Assembly (NCBI GenBank): GCA_023614405.1
Contig: CM042697.1
Coordinates: forward strand, 463,742,744 to 463,806,743
Reading direction: 5' to 3'
DNA: 64,000 nt
Origin: Avena insularis
Taxonomy: Eukaryota > Streptophyta > Magnoliopsida > Poales > Poaceae
The first letter of the stretch is position 1; every line of letters begins with the position of its first letter. The translations under genes were made by a program, and so were the position numbers. The notes beneath the pieces were generated by a model. It worked only from the letters and a program-made list of their open reading frames with translations, made no database searches and was not told the DNA's origin. Below are positions 9,163 to 20,549 of the stretch, piece after piece.

Positions 9163-11409
9163 TCTATTATATACTAAAAGCAATATACGGATGTGAAACG
9201 GAGACCTCTGGTTGATCCACATCCTCTAAATAATCTAATCCGTTTATTTTTTGTTAACCACGAATATTAACGGTGGAGATTCACAACTAAATGTAATATC
9301 ACGGTACCTTAGGAACGATCACGACCGGGCACCACAATCGTGCACCAGCGGAAGGAAACAAACGAGTCCAGGGCACGTAGACCGAGGGCTCTAATATCTT
9401 TTTTTTTGAACCAATCTTTTGTGTTCTTTTTATTCTACGGTCTCGGACTGGGCGGCTACGCAAGTATAATCCAGAAACAGTCCGTACCGCATGCAATATC
9501 CTTTTTTTCGAAACTACCCATGCAATATCCTGTGAACGGATTTATAAGTAGCCACAAAAAAAAGTAAGTACACCTTTGCCTCATGTCGCGATAGAGAGAA
9601 GTGGAACAGAAGGAAAAACCATCTACAGTCGAAACCAACTAAAAGAATGATACGAAACTGATCCGTATAACATGCTTGCACATGCACATAGTGACATACC
9701 GCTGATGTCACACTAACATGATTCGGTCGTATGTGTTAAAAGATTTTTTATTTTTTGGTATATAATGAATATTATTTCGAAGTTCATGTATGTGCATATG
9801 CTTTACCTAGAAACATGAATTTATTTCTCTTTTAAGTAATCTCAAGAAAACATTTCGTATATATGTGGCACTAGAGGAAAATGTGAGGGTAACATGCCTC
9901 TCATATGCATAATGTATGTCACTTTGAGAAAAACATCAACGTAATATATCTTAGAGGCATTGACATATACTTGCTTTTGTAAATGACAAAAGATGGAACC
10001 AAACATCTAACTTATCAACTTGAAGAGTCAGTACAAGAGAAAAGGGTCATAACCAAAGTTTAGCGTGAAAGATAGCAAGAGATAAGTCATAGATTCGGAA
10101 GAACCAAATCATTGTATATGCGTATGATAGATGGGGTCGAGTATGGTTGAATGTGTTTTGCTATGCAAAATGAAAGTTTTATATCTGTAGAATATATATA
10201 TACAATTGAAAACATTCATGAATGTATTTGACTTGATATAGTGGAGTATCAATAGATTGATAACATGCATGTCATGTTGGGCGAACAAGTGCCTCATAGA
10301 AATGGACAAAAATGATAGCAGCACTAACAACTAGAAAAACACACTAGAGTCTATTATGTGTATATAGGTTAGTTCGGTTGTGGTAAACAATATATGCATC
10401 GATGCAAGACAAATACAAAAATATACAAATAAATTATGATGGGATTGATGATGGAGAGAGAGGATGAACAAGTTTTGAAGAATATAGATCTGAGAGATAT
10501 TCAGAATCCGAAAATTTAGCTAAAAAATGTCAATGATCAGGTGGTTTAAAGAATCGAAATAAAATACATCACATGTCTAGCCTCAGAAGTGCGAGGATAA
10601 CTAATATGCAACAAGTGATTTTTATAAACATTCTGCAGATGTATAAATATGCATGAGTTCGAAAGGAGAGAACATGCCAATGTGACTTGGAAGAAACAAA
10701 TCTTATAAGGCCGTCCATCTAGCCAAGCGACAATATCACACGCAAAAAAAGTTGTTCTCCTTGGTGCAAAAATCAGTTATAGTGGGCGTAATTCACGGGG
10801 AAGTAAAAAAACTTTTATACAAAAGACTGAGTGAGATGAAGTGTTTTATAAATATGCGATTAATAACACAAGTTATTACATTTACTTGGAAAGACAAAGA
10901 GTTGAAATAAGTAGAGTAAGACAAAAATGTAGAAATAATATGAAGGAATGATATTGCATAAATAAAAAATTATTGGAATACGGCCAATTTTAGGAGGAGG
11001 ATGGTGACACAATGTGTGTACAAGATATCATTTTTTTCTTATATAATTATTCGTGTACAATTCCACAAAATATGTTGATGGCCATAGATAAAAAATGAAA
11101 TATTACTATGAACTCTAATAATATAGTCTCATGTATTCTTTTCTAGCTTAATACACTTAACACAAATACTTCAAACAAGATCCATAACTGGTTGATCAAA
11201 ATCTATCAATTGGCTACACCTCATTTTTCTCTCTATTATCAGTGATATATCAAAATATGTAGAAAACAACTCAACACATAAAAATTTGCATGAAAATGAG
11301 GAAAAAATGGCCGAGAAGTGTCTCAAATATAATTTTTAAAGCACACAAAAGATAAATACAAAAACAAATAATAAATCTAGCCGCGCAAATGCGCGGGTCA
11401 CTCTGCTAG
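9163..11409 (+). mobile_element. Non-autonomous Helitron, about 2.25 kb
   Basis: The 5' end TCTATTATATACTAAAAGC is typical of grass Helitrons. The 3' end has the hairpin CCGCGC-AAAT-GCGCGG (11381-11396), then nine bases, then CTAG at 11406-11409 followed by T. This matches the rolling-circle transposon rule of a GC-rich stem about 10 nt before CTRR. No Rep/helicase frame or captured gene is seen inside; the interior is AT-rich with only short random frames. Excising it restores the LINE 3' untranslated region, which confirms both ends. The insertion site is T/T rather than the usual A/T. Confidence 0.88.
11381..11409 (+). terminator. Helitron 3' hairpin and CTAG end
   Basis: Perfect 6-bp GC stem (11381-11386 with 11391-11396), AAAT loop, then CTAG at 11406-11409. 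In Helitrons this structure terminates rolling-circle transfer. Confidence 0.85.
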
Positions 11410-11700
11410 TTATAAATAAAGCAACAACCATCCAAAGTACAAGCAAGTCACCGACGTTCAGGAGTCAAAAGAGAAAAAGAAAAATGGAGTTCGCTAGGCC
11501 ATAACACATCATGTCCAGGGTGCTCCCACTACGAGGCCACAAAAGCACTAGCAGGCGCCGCGAAGCACTGCGCCGACGTCCTGAGAGCCTGCAGGATGCC
11601 CTCGACGTTCTCCCGGTCCGGCTGCCTAGATAGGGGGTACCAGTTCTGTAGATAGGCAAGTAAAGAAAACACAGAGTCAGAAGCACAACGGGAAGGATCC
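11410..11700 (-). pseudogene. LINE ORF2 C-terminus and 3' untranslated region
   Basis: The minus strand from 11700 encodes about 56 residues in the frame beginning DPSRCASDSVFSLLAYLQN, ending at TAG 11531-11529. The text NWYPLSRQPDRENVEGIL is the familiar C-terminal tail of grass LINE ORF2. It continues the LINE segment at 25695 once Gypsy-A is removed: both sides share the GATCC target duplication (11696-11700 and 25690-25694). The rest to 11410 is untranslated. Confidence 0.8.
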
Positions 11701-14700
11701 TGTCAACACCCGGATTTTTAATCCCAGGTGCCTGTTATGCCATACATCGCAATCCCAGGATTACCATTTTTGCGAGACATAACAGAATTGGATACCATAG
11801 TACATCATCCATTACAAACGATACATAAGTTCTTACACAAATAGGGATCTTATGATCCAATTCTTAATACAATATCAAGCAGCGGAATACGTAATAATAA
11901 CGGTAGCGTAGGCGAAGCTCCATTTTCGGGGTCACAGACAATGCTGACGATGGGAGATGATCCTAGTTGTCGTAACCTTCCTGGGGTCCATCCTCAAGGT
12001 ACTCCTCTTCATAGTCTGGCCATGGGAATAGCCAGGGACAAAGCCATGAGTACTCTTTAAGTACTCTCAAACTAATACTAACAGGTAAAGGGGTTTTGGA
12101 TAATAGAACACTAGGCTCTAGGGTTGTTTTGCAAAAGCCAGATTTATCTCTAATAAGTTTCAAAGCTAGTCACAATTTTATAACTCCTAAGTGGGATCTT
12201 GTAACTCATGTCACAACTCTCTTGTGGTCAAGTCAAAGTCGCAATTCATTTCACAAGTCATTTTGAAAAGTCTGACGGGGGAACAGTATGACCACTCCAA
12301 CTGTCCATAAGCGCGGACGCGGCTATTCGAATAGTTTGACACTCTGCAGAGATTGTACACTTTCACCACAACATTCGATACATCCGTCAGGAACAAATCC
12401 TGAATTCACCATACTCAGTATGCGGATAATCAATCCTAACCTTTCAATTATACGTCCTAGTATAAGCACCTCTCCTGTCAGTTTGGCCTCCCAACCATGA
12501 CCAACTGTCATTTTGGGTACTGCACAAGTGGACAATCTTCACAAGGTAGCCTCAGCTTAGACCTTGGCCGTGAGGGAACTAATACTAAGGTATATAAGTT
12601 TCCAGTCAAGCCCTACCCAATCTTCGGGTATTGTGGTTGTACGATAAAATTGGAATGGTATCGCATCCAGACAACCATCAGTTTTATAAAGAGCTAAGGC
12701 TCATGCCTCAACATTTTCATCACCAAAATCATCAGGTGTTCGGAAACACATGTCCAAAACATTTCAATAGAATGATCCATCATTCCAAGGTTTTCATAAC
12801 CATTTTTCCACCAAGTATTCCCATCTAAAGTTGATCAAGTTTTATGCTCAGCACTAGCATCTACATGTGGGGGTAAGCAATAATGAGGGGTGGTAAACTA
12901 GTGGAGTTCTAACTAAGTTCCATCTCATGCCTTAAGATGACATCAAGATTATCTAGCTTAGGCCAAATTTTATGCTCTTTATGCAACCTTCAAATATCTT
13001 TCTAAAATCTATAATTCACTTAAGTAAACTCTAAGTAATAGCTTTGATAAAGAAATAAAGTCTAAAGCTTGCAAGTAAAAACTAGGATTTGTTTGTCAAG
13101 TAGGTATGATCACATATGCTTAAGGCATATAGTAGGCATAGTAACAAGTAGTGGTTTGTGGCCTCAGTAGGGTATCTTGCAAGGGTTAGCTTGCATTGGT
13201 CCACTTAGTTAATAAAGCTTGCACAATATCAGTATAAACTTACTCAATTGCAAGTGTTAGCTTGCAAGGTTACTGGCTTGCATAGGTATAGTATCATCTT
13301 GCCTTGTGCAGAGCAGTGGTTGAAGTTCTCCTCGGCTTCTTCTTCGTAGTATCCTCCTTCCTCCTCGTATCCTTGGTCGGTACTAGCGTCTATAAATAAA
13401 TACGAGGTACACAATCACCAAACAATACTTAACTACTTGCAATCATCACACACAAGGGTCCTATAGATGATCTAGCATCATCTCTAACATTACAAGATTA
13501 AAGCTTGGTTTAATTCCTTTTATTTTTAGAAAAGTAATTTCTACTCATTGAAAAACTACTTAAGTTTTAATATTCTCCAAACCAAACATGGGATCATGTT
13601 GACACATGTCATCACCACATATTGTAGTCCAAAGGAATGTGATTTAAAGTGGTGTCACAATTTAATAAGGTTTTACCCTTTTATTTTAATTAATTAAAGT
13701 GGCTAGAAATGCCTATGTAGCATTCTTTTATTACTTGAACATTATTTCTGCAAGTAAACCTATATATTTTTATATATTCTGAAAGGTATGGTTAAATGTG
13801 ATTTTTGAGAGTTGGAATCAACTCAAAAGCTATTATGGTTTAAATTTGAAAAATGTTTGAATGCAGAAAAGCTTCTGCCTTGTTATTTTTACCATGGGTG
13901 ATCTATAGATCCAAATGACTTGAATCCAACGGGCTTGGATTCAGCATTCTCAGACCATTCTAACACAATTGGTTTCATTCAATTTGATCCACTGAATCGA
14001 TTTGGGTCGATTTGTGAAGTTGGGTACAGAAGTGAGTTTGAAACAAAATGAAAAAGGTTTAAACCAAATAACTGGGCTGCGCGAGAAAAGTTAACGGACC
14101 GGCCTGCTAAGCGCAGTGCTCCCGCGGGCTGCTTAAGTGGGTGTCCCCACTCGTCAGTGAGACAGGGAGGGGCGAAGTGGTACGGGGCAACGTGGTGCGT
14201 TCGATCTGATTCTAATCCAACAGCTGAGTCATCGTCGACGTTGAGCTACGCCGGCGAGAAAGATACCTAGCGCGGACAGTGAGGGTTGCTAGGGGCTCAC
14301 CAGGGTGCAGGCGAGGGTCGGAGAGGCGGGCGAACGACGAAGTCGATGACGGAGAACTCAGGGGTGGTCGCGGCAGCTCCTGGGGTGGACGAAATCGATG
14401 GCGCCCTTCTTCTTCAGAGGCGGCGGGCTCCGGTGAAATTCCGGCGAGGTGGTGCTCGCCTTGCTCCGGGAATGGTGTGGCACGATCAGTGAGGAGAGGG
14501 GAGTGAGATGGTGTGAAGAAATCGACTGGGGGTGGCCTCTATTTATAGTCGAGCGAGAGGACCGACGGGACGCACGGTGAGCTCGTCGGGGGCGATGTTA
14601 CAGGCGGCTATTGGCATGGGCGAAGGTAGGGGACGGTGCGGTGTTCCCTGGCGAGGCTCAACGACATGGTTTTGGCGTGGGGCCAGTGCGGCTTGAACGA

Positions 14701-15737
14701 GCGTGTCTACGGGGTAGCTGGGACGGTGGGGATTGTGTATGCACGCGGAGAGGGCGGCGCGCGGTCTGTGGGCGCTGGTCGAGCGTGGCGCACGGGGCGT
14801 GCTCTCGGCATGGTTGCTGGCGAGGTTGGCATAGTTCGTGCGTGTGGTCCAGGGCTTGGCAACGCTCGCGGCTGGGACAGTGAGTGGCGGTGGACGGTGG
14901 GCTGCCTCCCAGACATGCTGGCTAGGCTTGTGTCTCCTCCTAGCTTGCTATCGACATGGGGGTGACATGGGTGTTCTCGGCTGTTCACCATTGATGGCAA
15001 TGTCAAGCTTACAGTGATGCTAAGGGTTAGTTTAGGTTGTTAGATGAACTACTAGGGCTAGTGGTGTCCAGAGAGGGAACAAGTTAGGCCTCAATCACTG
15101 CTCACTATAGTGTTTAGGATATTGATGATTTGTGTCTGTAACCTGTTTGATGAAATGACCGCATGAAATCAAGTTTGGAATTTTGAAAAGATTTTTGGTG
15201 GGTTTGCTAGATTGGTGCTGGTGAGCCTGCAGATGCTTGGGTTTTAAAAGTTGAGCTTGTTTGAGTGGTTTTTGAAAAAGTGGGATCTTCCCATATGATA
15301 AAGATTCAATTTTGAGTTGTCATTTAAACTATGCATTTTAAAGTTTCTGGATGATCACAAAGTGGGCCTTGATACCTTGTTATGAGTACATTCAAGGGGT
15401 ACAAAGATCCAGAAAAGTTTCCATTAGGTTCTAAAAGTTTAAGACAGCCAAAGTAGGCATGGGAGTTAAATTGGTCAAAATGACCATTCCTTTATTTTAT
15501 TGGTTTTGACTTATTTGTCTTTAGGAAAAGTTTGGGAAATGTTTAGATGATGTTTATTTCACCTAAGAAATATTTTACAAGCAAGGAAACATACAAACAA
15601 GGTGGTTCAAAAGAATTTCAAATTAAATGCATACACATATGCATGCCTTCATAATTTTAATTAGAGAAGTTTTTGTTAACCCTAATTTTGATGATTAGAG
15701 TTTGATGATTTAAGTTTAGTATTTTTGGGATGTTACA
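11701..15737 (-). repeat. Gypsy-A 3' LTR (4037 bp)
   Basis: Begins TGTCAACACC and ends TGTTACA. Differs from the other LTR by scattered substitutions plus a block of substitutions and an indel of about 85 bp around 14660-14830. It contains the minus-strand TATA box TATAAATAGAGG at 14552-14541, a donor-like CTG/GTGAGC near 14305, and a cluster of TTGCA motifs at 13065-13300. The GC-rich frames inside it (14279-15006) are not genes. Confidence 0.95.
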
Positions 15738-15796
15738 AACCTTCCCCCCTTAAACAAAATCTTGTCCCGAGATTTGAAAAAGGATGAAAAGATTAC
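15738..15796 (-). promoter_or_regulatory. Gypsy-A polypurine tract
   Basis: On the minus strand AGGGGGGAAGG lies directly before the 3' LTR (about 15742-15752). This is the plus-strand DNA primer site for reverse transcription. Confidence 0.85.
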
Positions 15797-17400
15797 CTAG
15801 GATTTGAAGAGATCGGGAAACTCCGTCCTGATGTGATCTTCGCGTTCCCAGGCAGCTTCCTCTTTTGTGTGGTTGCTCCACTGAATCTTGAGAAACTTGA
15901 TGCTTCGGGTTCGGGTAGTTCGAAAAGCTTCCTCCAAAATACGAATGGGTACTTCGGGATAGGTCAGGTCATCATTGATCTCTATGGTCCAGTGATCGAT
16001 GTTCTTGAACACTTCGGTCTTCTCGGGGACTTCGAGACACTTGCGAAGTAAAGAGATATGGAACACATTGTGCACGGCTGACATCTCTTCAGGTAGTTCC
16101 AATTGATACGACACTTCTCCTCGACGGTTCAGAATCTTGAAAGGTCCGATATATCTGGGGGCTAACTTTCCTTTGAGTTGGAAACGCTGCATTCCCTTCA
16201 ATGGCGACACTTTTAGATAGACAAAATCTCCTATGTTGAAGGCGAGGTCTCTACGTCTCTTGTCGGCGTAACTCTTCTGTCTGGATTGGGCGGTCTTGAG
16301 GTGCTCACGAATCTTGTGAACCTTCTCTTCTGCTTCTCGTAGGATGTTGGGTCCTAAGATCTGACTCTCTCCTACTTCCGACCAGTTCAAATGGGTGCGA
16401 CACTTCCTTCCGTACATGAATTCAAATGGGGCCATTTGCAAACTGGCTTGATAACTATTGTTGTACGAAAATTCTGCAAATGGCAGACAATCTTCCCACT
16501 TGGATCCATATTCTAACATGCATGCTCTCAGCATATCTTCGAGTATTTGATTTACTCGCTCTGTTTGTCCATCGGTCTGAGGGTGATACGCGGTATTGAA
16601 ATCTAGGCAGGTTCCTAAACCTTCTTGAACTTTCTCCCAAAATCTCGAGGTAAACTGAGTTCCTTGATCCGATACTATGTTCTTGGGGACTCCGTGCAAA
16701 CTGACGATTCTAGCGATGTATAACTCCGCTAGTTTCGAACTCTGATATGTGGTCTTGACGGGCAAGAAATGGGCGACTTTGGACAATCTGTCCACTATGA
16801 CCCAGATAGAGTCATTTCCCCTACTAGAAGTAGGTAGTCCAGTGATAAAGTCCATTCCAACATAATCCCATTTCCATTCCGGAATCTGCAAGGGTTGCAA
16901 CAATCCAGCGGGTCTTTGATGTCCTGCCTTGACTCGCTGACATATATCACACTTGGCGATATAGCTTCCGATTTCTCTCTTCATCTTATGCCACCAAAAT
17001 TGCTCTTTTAAATCTTGATACATCTTAGTTCCTCCGGGATGGATAGAATAAAGAGTATCATGAGCTTCCTTCAAAATAACTCCTTTTAACTCGGAATCTG
17101 CTGGTACACAAAGGCGTCCTTTGTACCACAAAACTCCTTCTTCGTCCTCGGTGAATCCGGGTATTTTGCCTGTACCGATACGACGCTTGATTCCGTCAAT
17201 ACTAGCATTTCCCTTCTGCGCCTCTTTAATCTGACTGATCAAAGTGGGCTGGAGTTCTATGCTAGCCAGAAATCCTTCACTTACTAATTCCATTCGAAAA
17301 TCTTCCATCTCTTTGTGCAAACTTGGTTGCTCCTTCAAAATCATGGAGTTCAAGCGGCACGGCAATCTGCTAAGGGCATCTGCTACCACGTTGGCCTTAC
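15797..17400 (-). pseudogene. Gypsy-A integrase and chromodomain-like C-terminus
   Basis: This frame of about 530 residues continues the polyprotein after a one-base deletion at about 17400 (in [15 protein letters not shown]). It contains the integrase zinc-binding region ending CDICQRVKAGHQRPAG, the catalytic core with Asp in GMDFITGLP, Asp in VSDQGTQFTS and Glu in TDGQTERVNQ, a GPF/Y-type module (GKLAPRYIGPFKIL), and a C-terminal chromodomain-like end WEREDHIRTEFPDLF. All three catalytic acidic residues are present. In related elements this enzyme joins cDNA to chromosomal DNA and the chromodomain steers it to chromatin. The reading frame is clean, but it is cut off from gag and reverse transcriptase by upstream stops and the frameshift. 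Confidence 0.9.
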
Positions 17401-18846
17401 AGGGTGATAGTGAATGTCCAGGTCGTAATCCTTGATTAGCTCAATCCATCTTCTCTGCCTCATATTCAGCTCCTTCTGAGTGAATATATACTTCAGACTC
17501 TTGTGATCCGAATAAATCTCACAACGGTTTCCCATCAGGTAATGTCTCCATGTTTTTAGGGCTAGAACTACGACTGCGAGTTCGAGGTCATGGGTTGGGT
17601 AGTTTTGCTCATGTTGCTTCAATTGTCACGATAGATAAGATATAACTTTGCCTTCTTACATTAGCACACATCCGAGACCAATCTTGGATGCGTCACAATA
17701 CACATCGAAGGGCTTCGTGATATCTGGCATTATCAAGATTGGGGCTAAAATCTATCTCCTCTTGAGTTCTTGAAAACTCGCTTCACACTTGTCGGTCCAT
17801 TCAAACTTCTTGTCCTTCCTCAGCAATTGGGTCATGGGTCTGGCGATACTCGAGAATCCTTCTACGAATTTTCGGTAATATCCCGCCAATCCGAGAAATG
17901 CACGAACTTGGGTTTGAGTGGTTGGGGCTTGCCAATCTTCTACATCTTTCACTTTGGCAGGGTCAATGGCAATTCCTCCGGCTGATACAATGTGACCTAG
18001 GAATCCTACCTCCTGTAACCAGAATTCACATTTGCTAAACTTTGCATATAGCTGATGCTCTCTAAGGGTTCCAAGAATGGTCCTTAGGTGTAGCTCATGT
18101 TCTTATGATTTAGAATAAATCAGAATGTCATTGATGAAAACAACGACAAACTTATCCAGGAAGTCCATAAAAATCTTATTCATGAGATTCATGAAATAAG
18201 CGGGGGCATTGGTTAATCCGAAAGACATGACCGTATACTCATACAATCCATATCTGGTGGTAAAGGCAGTCTTTGGAATATCCTCTGCACGAATTTTGAG
18301 TTGATGATAGCCAGTTCTAAGATCAATCTTAGAAAACACTTTGGCACCTGTCAACTGACCAAACAAATCTTCTATCTTGGGCAAGGGATACTTGTTCTTG
18401 ATGGTGACATCATTCAATTTCCGATAATCCGTACACAAACGGTTACCTCCATCCTTCTTGTCCACAAACAAGACAGGTGATCTCCAAGGTGACGCACTTG
18501 GTTGAATCAATCCAATTTCCAGCATGGAATCCAGTTGCTTCTTTAGTTCTGCGAGCTCTGACGGGTTCATACTATATGGTCTCTGGGCTATGGGTCCAGT
18601 TCCGGGGATTAGTTCGATGATAAACTCGATATCCCGATCTGGGGGCATACCGGGCAAAACATCTGGAAATACATCGGGGTATTCACAGACTATCCGAACT
18701 TGGTCAATGGTAGGTTGGGCCATACTCTTGTTGCATTTGAATTGACGAGGTAAGGTTTCAGATATATGCTCGACTGATATTACGGCGGTACTGGTCATAG
18801 TTATGGCTTTCTTGGCACAGTCAATCAATCCCTTATGTTTGGACAT
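17383..18846 (-). pseudogene. Gypsy-A reverse transcriptase and RNase H, disrupted
   Basis: The first part (18846-18103) has the gypsy reverse transcriptase blocks, including [32 protein letters not shown] and [15 protein letters not shown]. The catalytic motif reads FINDIL instead of FIDDIL: codon AAT at 18130-18132, an Asp-to-Asn change in the metal-binding pair. Stops follow at about 18100, 17749 and within the RNase H region (VLM-stop-EGKV and LS-stop-QLK). Remaining RNase H text includes [21 protein letters not shown] and [13 protein letters not shown]. Upstream, TAG at 18847-18849 replaces the usual Trp of LGMDWM. Several of these stops are explained by single C-to-T or G-to-A changes. 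The enzyme is inactive. Confidence 0.93.
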
Positions 18847-20310
18847 CTAATCCATTCCTAGTACTACTTCCAAACCTTTAGTTCTGAGTACTATCAGATT
18901 TGCATAAAAATCTATGCCATGGATAGGGACGGCTTTGCAAATTTGCCTAGCCTTGGTGGTTGATCCAGGAATTTGAACAATCATAACATGCTTCAGTTTG
19001 GTTGGTTGGATTTTACTAGTGCATGCAAATTCTTCGGTGACAAATGAATGCGATGCACCAGAATCAAACAACACTCTTGCAAGTACTGAATTAACAGAAA
19101 ACATACCCAGCACGACGTCTGGCTCTTTCTGAGCTTCTTCAGCATGCATGAGAAAAAGACGGCCGTTGCGGTTGAGTGAATTCCCTGGGGCAAATCTTCT
19201 TCCTGGCTGAACACGACGCTGCTGCTGAGCTGGGACATTGGCGTTGGGGGCTGTAGCATTCTTCTTGTTGGTGCACTCGTTGGAATAGTGGCCTTTATTT
19301 CCACAGTCATAACAGGTTTCTTGCGACTTGGCCTTGGATGCTACAGGCACAACATTGCTTCCAGTCCTCGGGGCAGTGTTGGTGTTGGCGGTAGCATTGT
19401 TGTTGTTGAATTTGGGTGGGGCACGGTTGAAATTGCTAGAGTTGCCGGGGTTGTTGTGATTTCCTCCGGGTCTAGGTTTTCCACGGTTGGGATAGGTGGG
19501 ACGGTTCATCGGGGGTCTGTTGGTTCTTGGGGCAAATCCTGGAGATGGGTTAGGGCGATACTTTGGGGTCTGATGGGTTCCTGGCTGATGCATCATACGA
19601 CGCTTGCGGTTCTCATTGGCTTGGTTGATCTTTCCTTCCATCTGGATAGCATAGTCGACAAGGGCTTCAATATCCACAAAGGGGATATTGACTAACACTG
19701 TCTGCATCTCATCATGCAGACCATTCAGGAATCTTCCTTTCTTCTTGGCTTCCGTGTCTATTTCATCCGGGGCATACCTAGCTAATGACAAAAATTTGTC
19801 ACGGTATTCCACTATAGTCATCCTTCCTTGCTTCAGCTCTCTGAACTCGTCTCTCATTCTCTTGATCAAACCCGGTGGCACATGGGTTCTGCTAAACTTG
19901 ACCTTGAATTCGTCCCAGGTCATCATCTGGCCTCCGGTCATTGCGCGAACACTGTTCCACCATGCTCTGGCATCTCTGGCTAGATAGTGGGTGGCGAACA
20001 GGACTTTCTCGTTGGCTTCCACTCCGGCTACTTCTAAGTTATTTTCCATGGTTTGCAGCCAATCATCGGCGTCTAGGGGTTCTTCTGACTTAGTGAAAAC
20101 AGGTGGGTTGGTATTCTGGAAGTTCTTGAGCTTAGATCCATGGTTGTCCTGATTTCCGTGGCCTTGGTTGTTGTGGGCTAGCTGGGCTATCTGCTGAAGG
20201 GTGGCTAGGTTGGCTTGACGTTCCGCTCTTTCAGCTTCACGGTCAGAAGTCAACATTTGCAGAATCTGCAACATCGGGTCCGGGGTTGAACCACTTCCTC
20301 CACGTGGCAT
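18847..20310 (-). CDS. Gypsy-A gag and protease
   Basis: Gag capsid-type polyprotein followed by aspartic protease. I place the start at 20310 (MPRGGSGSTPDP), because it is preceded by a strong acceptor-like CTCAATCTTCAG joined directly to ATG; a frame-extending ATG at 20331 lies in the putative intron. The capsid region includes ADDWLQTMENNLEVAGV and FNGLH-like text (FLNGLHDEMQTVLVNIPF). The Cys-Cys-His-Cys zinc knuckle is CYDCGNKGHYSNEC. The protease active site is LFDSGASHSFV, near the C-terminus. The frame ends in TAG at 18847-18849, where relatives have Trp in LGMDWM, so the stop is a mutation and not a designed gag-pol boundary. Gag itself is intact and could in principle assemble virus-like particles. 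Confidence 0.92.
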   Translation of the reverse strand: MPRGGSGSTPDPMLQILQMLTSDREAERAERQANLATLQQIAQLAHNNQGHGNQDNHGSKLKNFQNTNPPVFTKSEEPLDADDWLQTMENNLEVAGVEANEKVLFATHYLARDARAWWNSVRAMTGGQMMTWDEFKVKFSRTHVPPGLIKRMRDEFRELKQGRMTIVEYRDKFLSLARYAPDEIDTEAKKKGRFLNGLHDEMQTVLVNIPFVDIEALVDYAIQMEGKINQANENRKRRMMHQPGTHQTPKYRPNPSPGFAPRTNRPPMNRPTYPNRGKPRPGGNHNNPGNSSNFNRAPPKFNNNNATANTNTAPRTGSNVVPVASKAKSQETCYDCGNKGHYSNECTNKKNATAPNANVPAQQQRRVQPGRRFAPGNSLNRNGRLFLMHAEEAQKEPDVVLGMFSVNSVLARVLFDSGASHSFVTEEFACTSKIQPTKLKHVMIVQIPGSTTKARQICKAVPIHGIDFYANLIVLRTKGLEVVLGMD

Positions 20311-20549
20311 CTGAAGATTGAGATAGATCATGAGGAAAGAGGGAAATTTCTAAAGTTTTTGGTCTTTGAATTTTTTTTAAAGTTTGACTCAGATTTTCTA
20401 GCAACTTGTTTTTTCATTCATTCATTCATTCATAGCACACGATACAACACACACCACAACAAGGAAAAGCAGATGGTTTTAAGAACCATTCTGAGAACTA
20501 CGATACAGTGGGACCGAATACTACTCACTACGCTAGTGCTCAAGTGCTA
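20311..20549 (-). other. Gypsy-A spacer between extra ORF and gag, with acceptor-like end
   Basis: About 240 bp without a supported gene. On the minus strand it ends TTTCCCTCTTTCCTCATG, then ATCTATCTCAATCTTCAG joined to the gag ATG at 20310. The pyrimidine-rich tract resembles a 3' splice site. Confidence 0.5.

Noticed and set aside
9180..11380. Captured host gene fragments in the Helitron
   Set aside because: I searched the translated frames for recognisable domains and saw none; all frames are short and AT-rich.
14279..15006. Overlapping GC-rich open frames in the Gypsy-A LTR, also at 24157-24969
   Set aside because: They overlap on both strands, have no domain, and are not conserved intact between the two LTRs of the same element.
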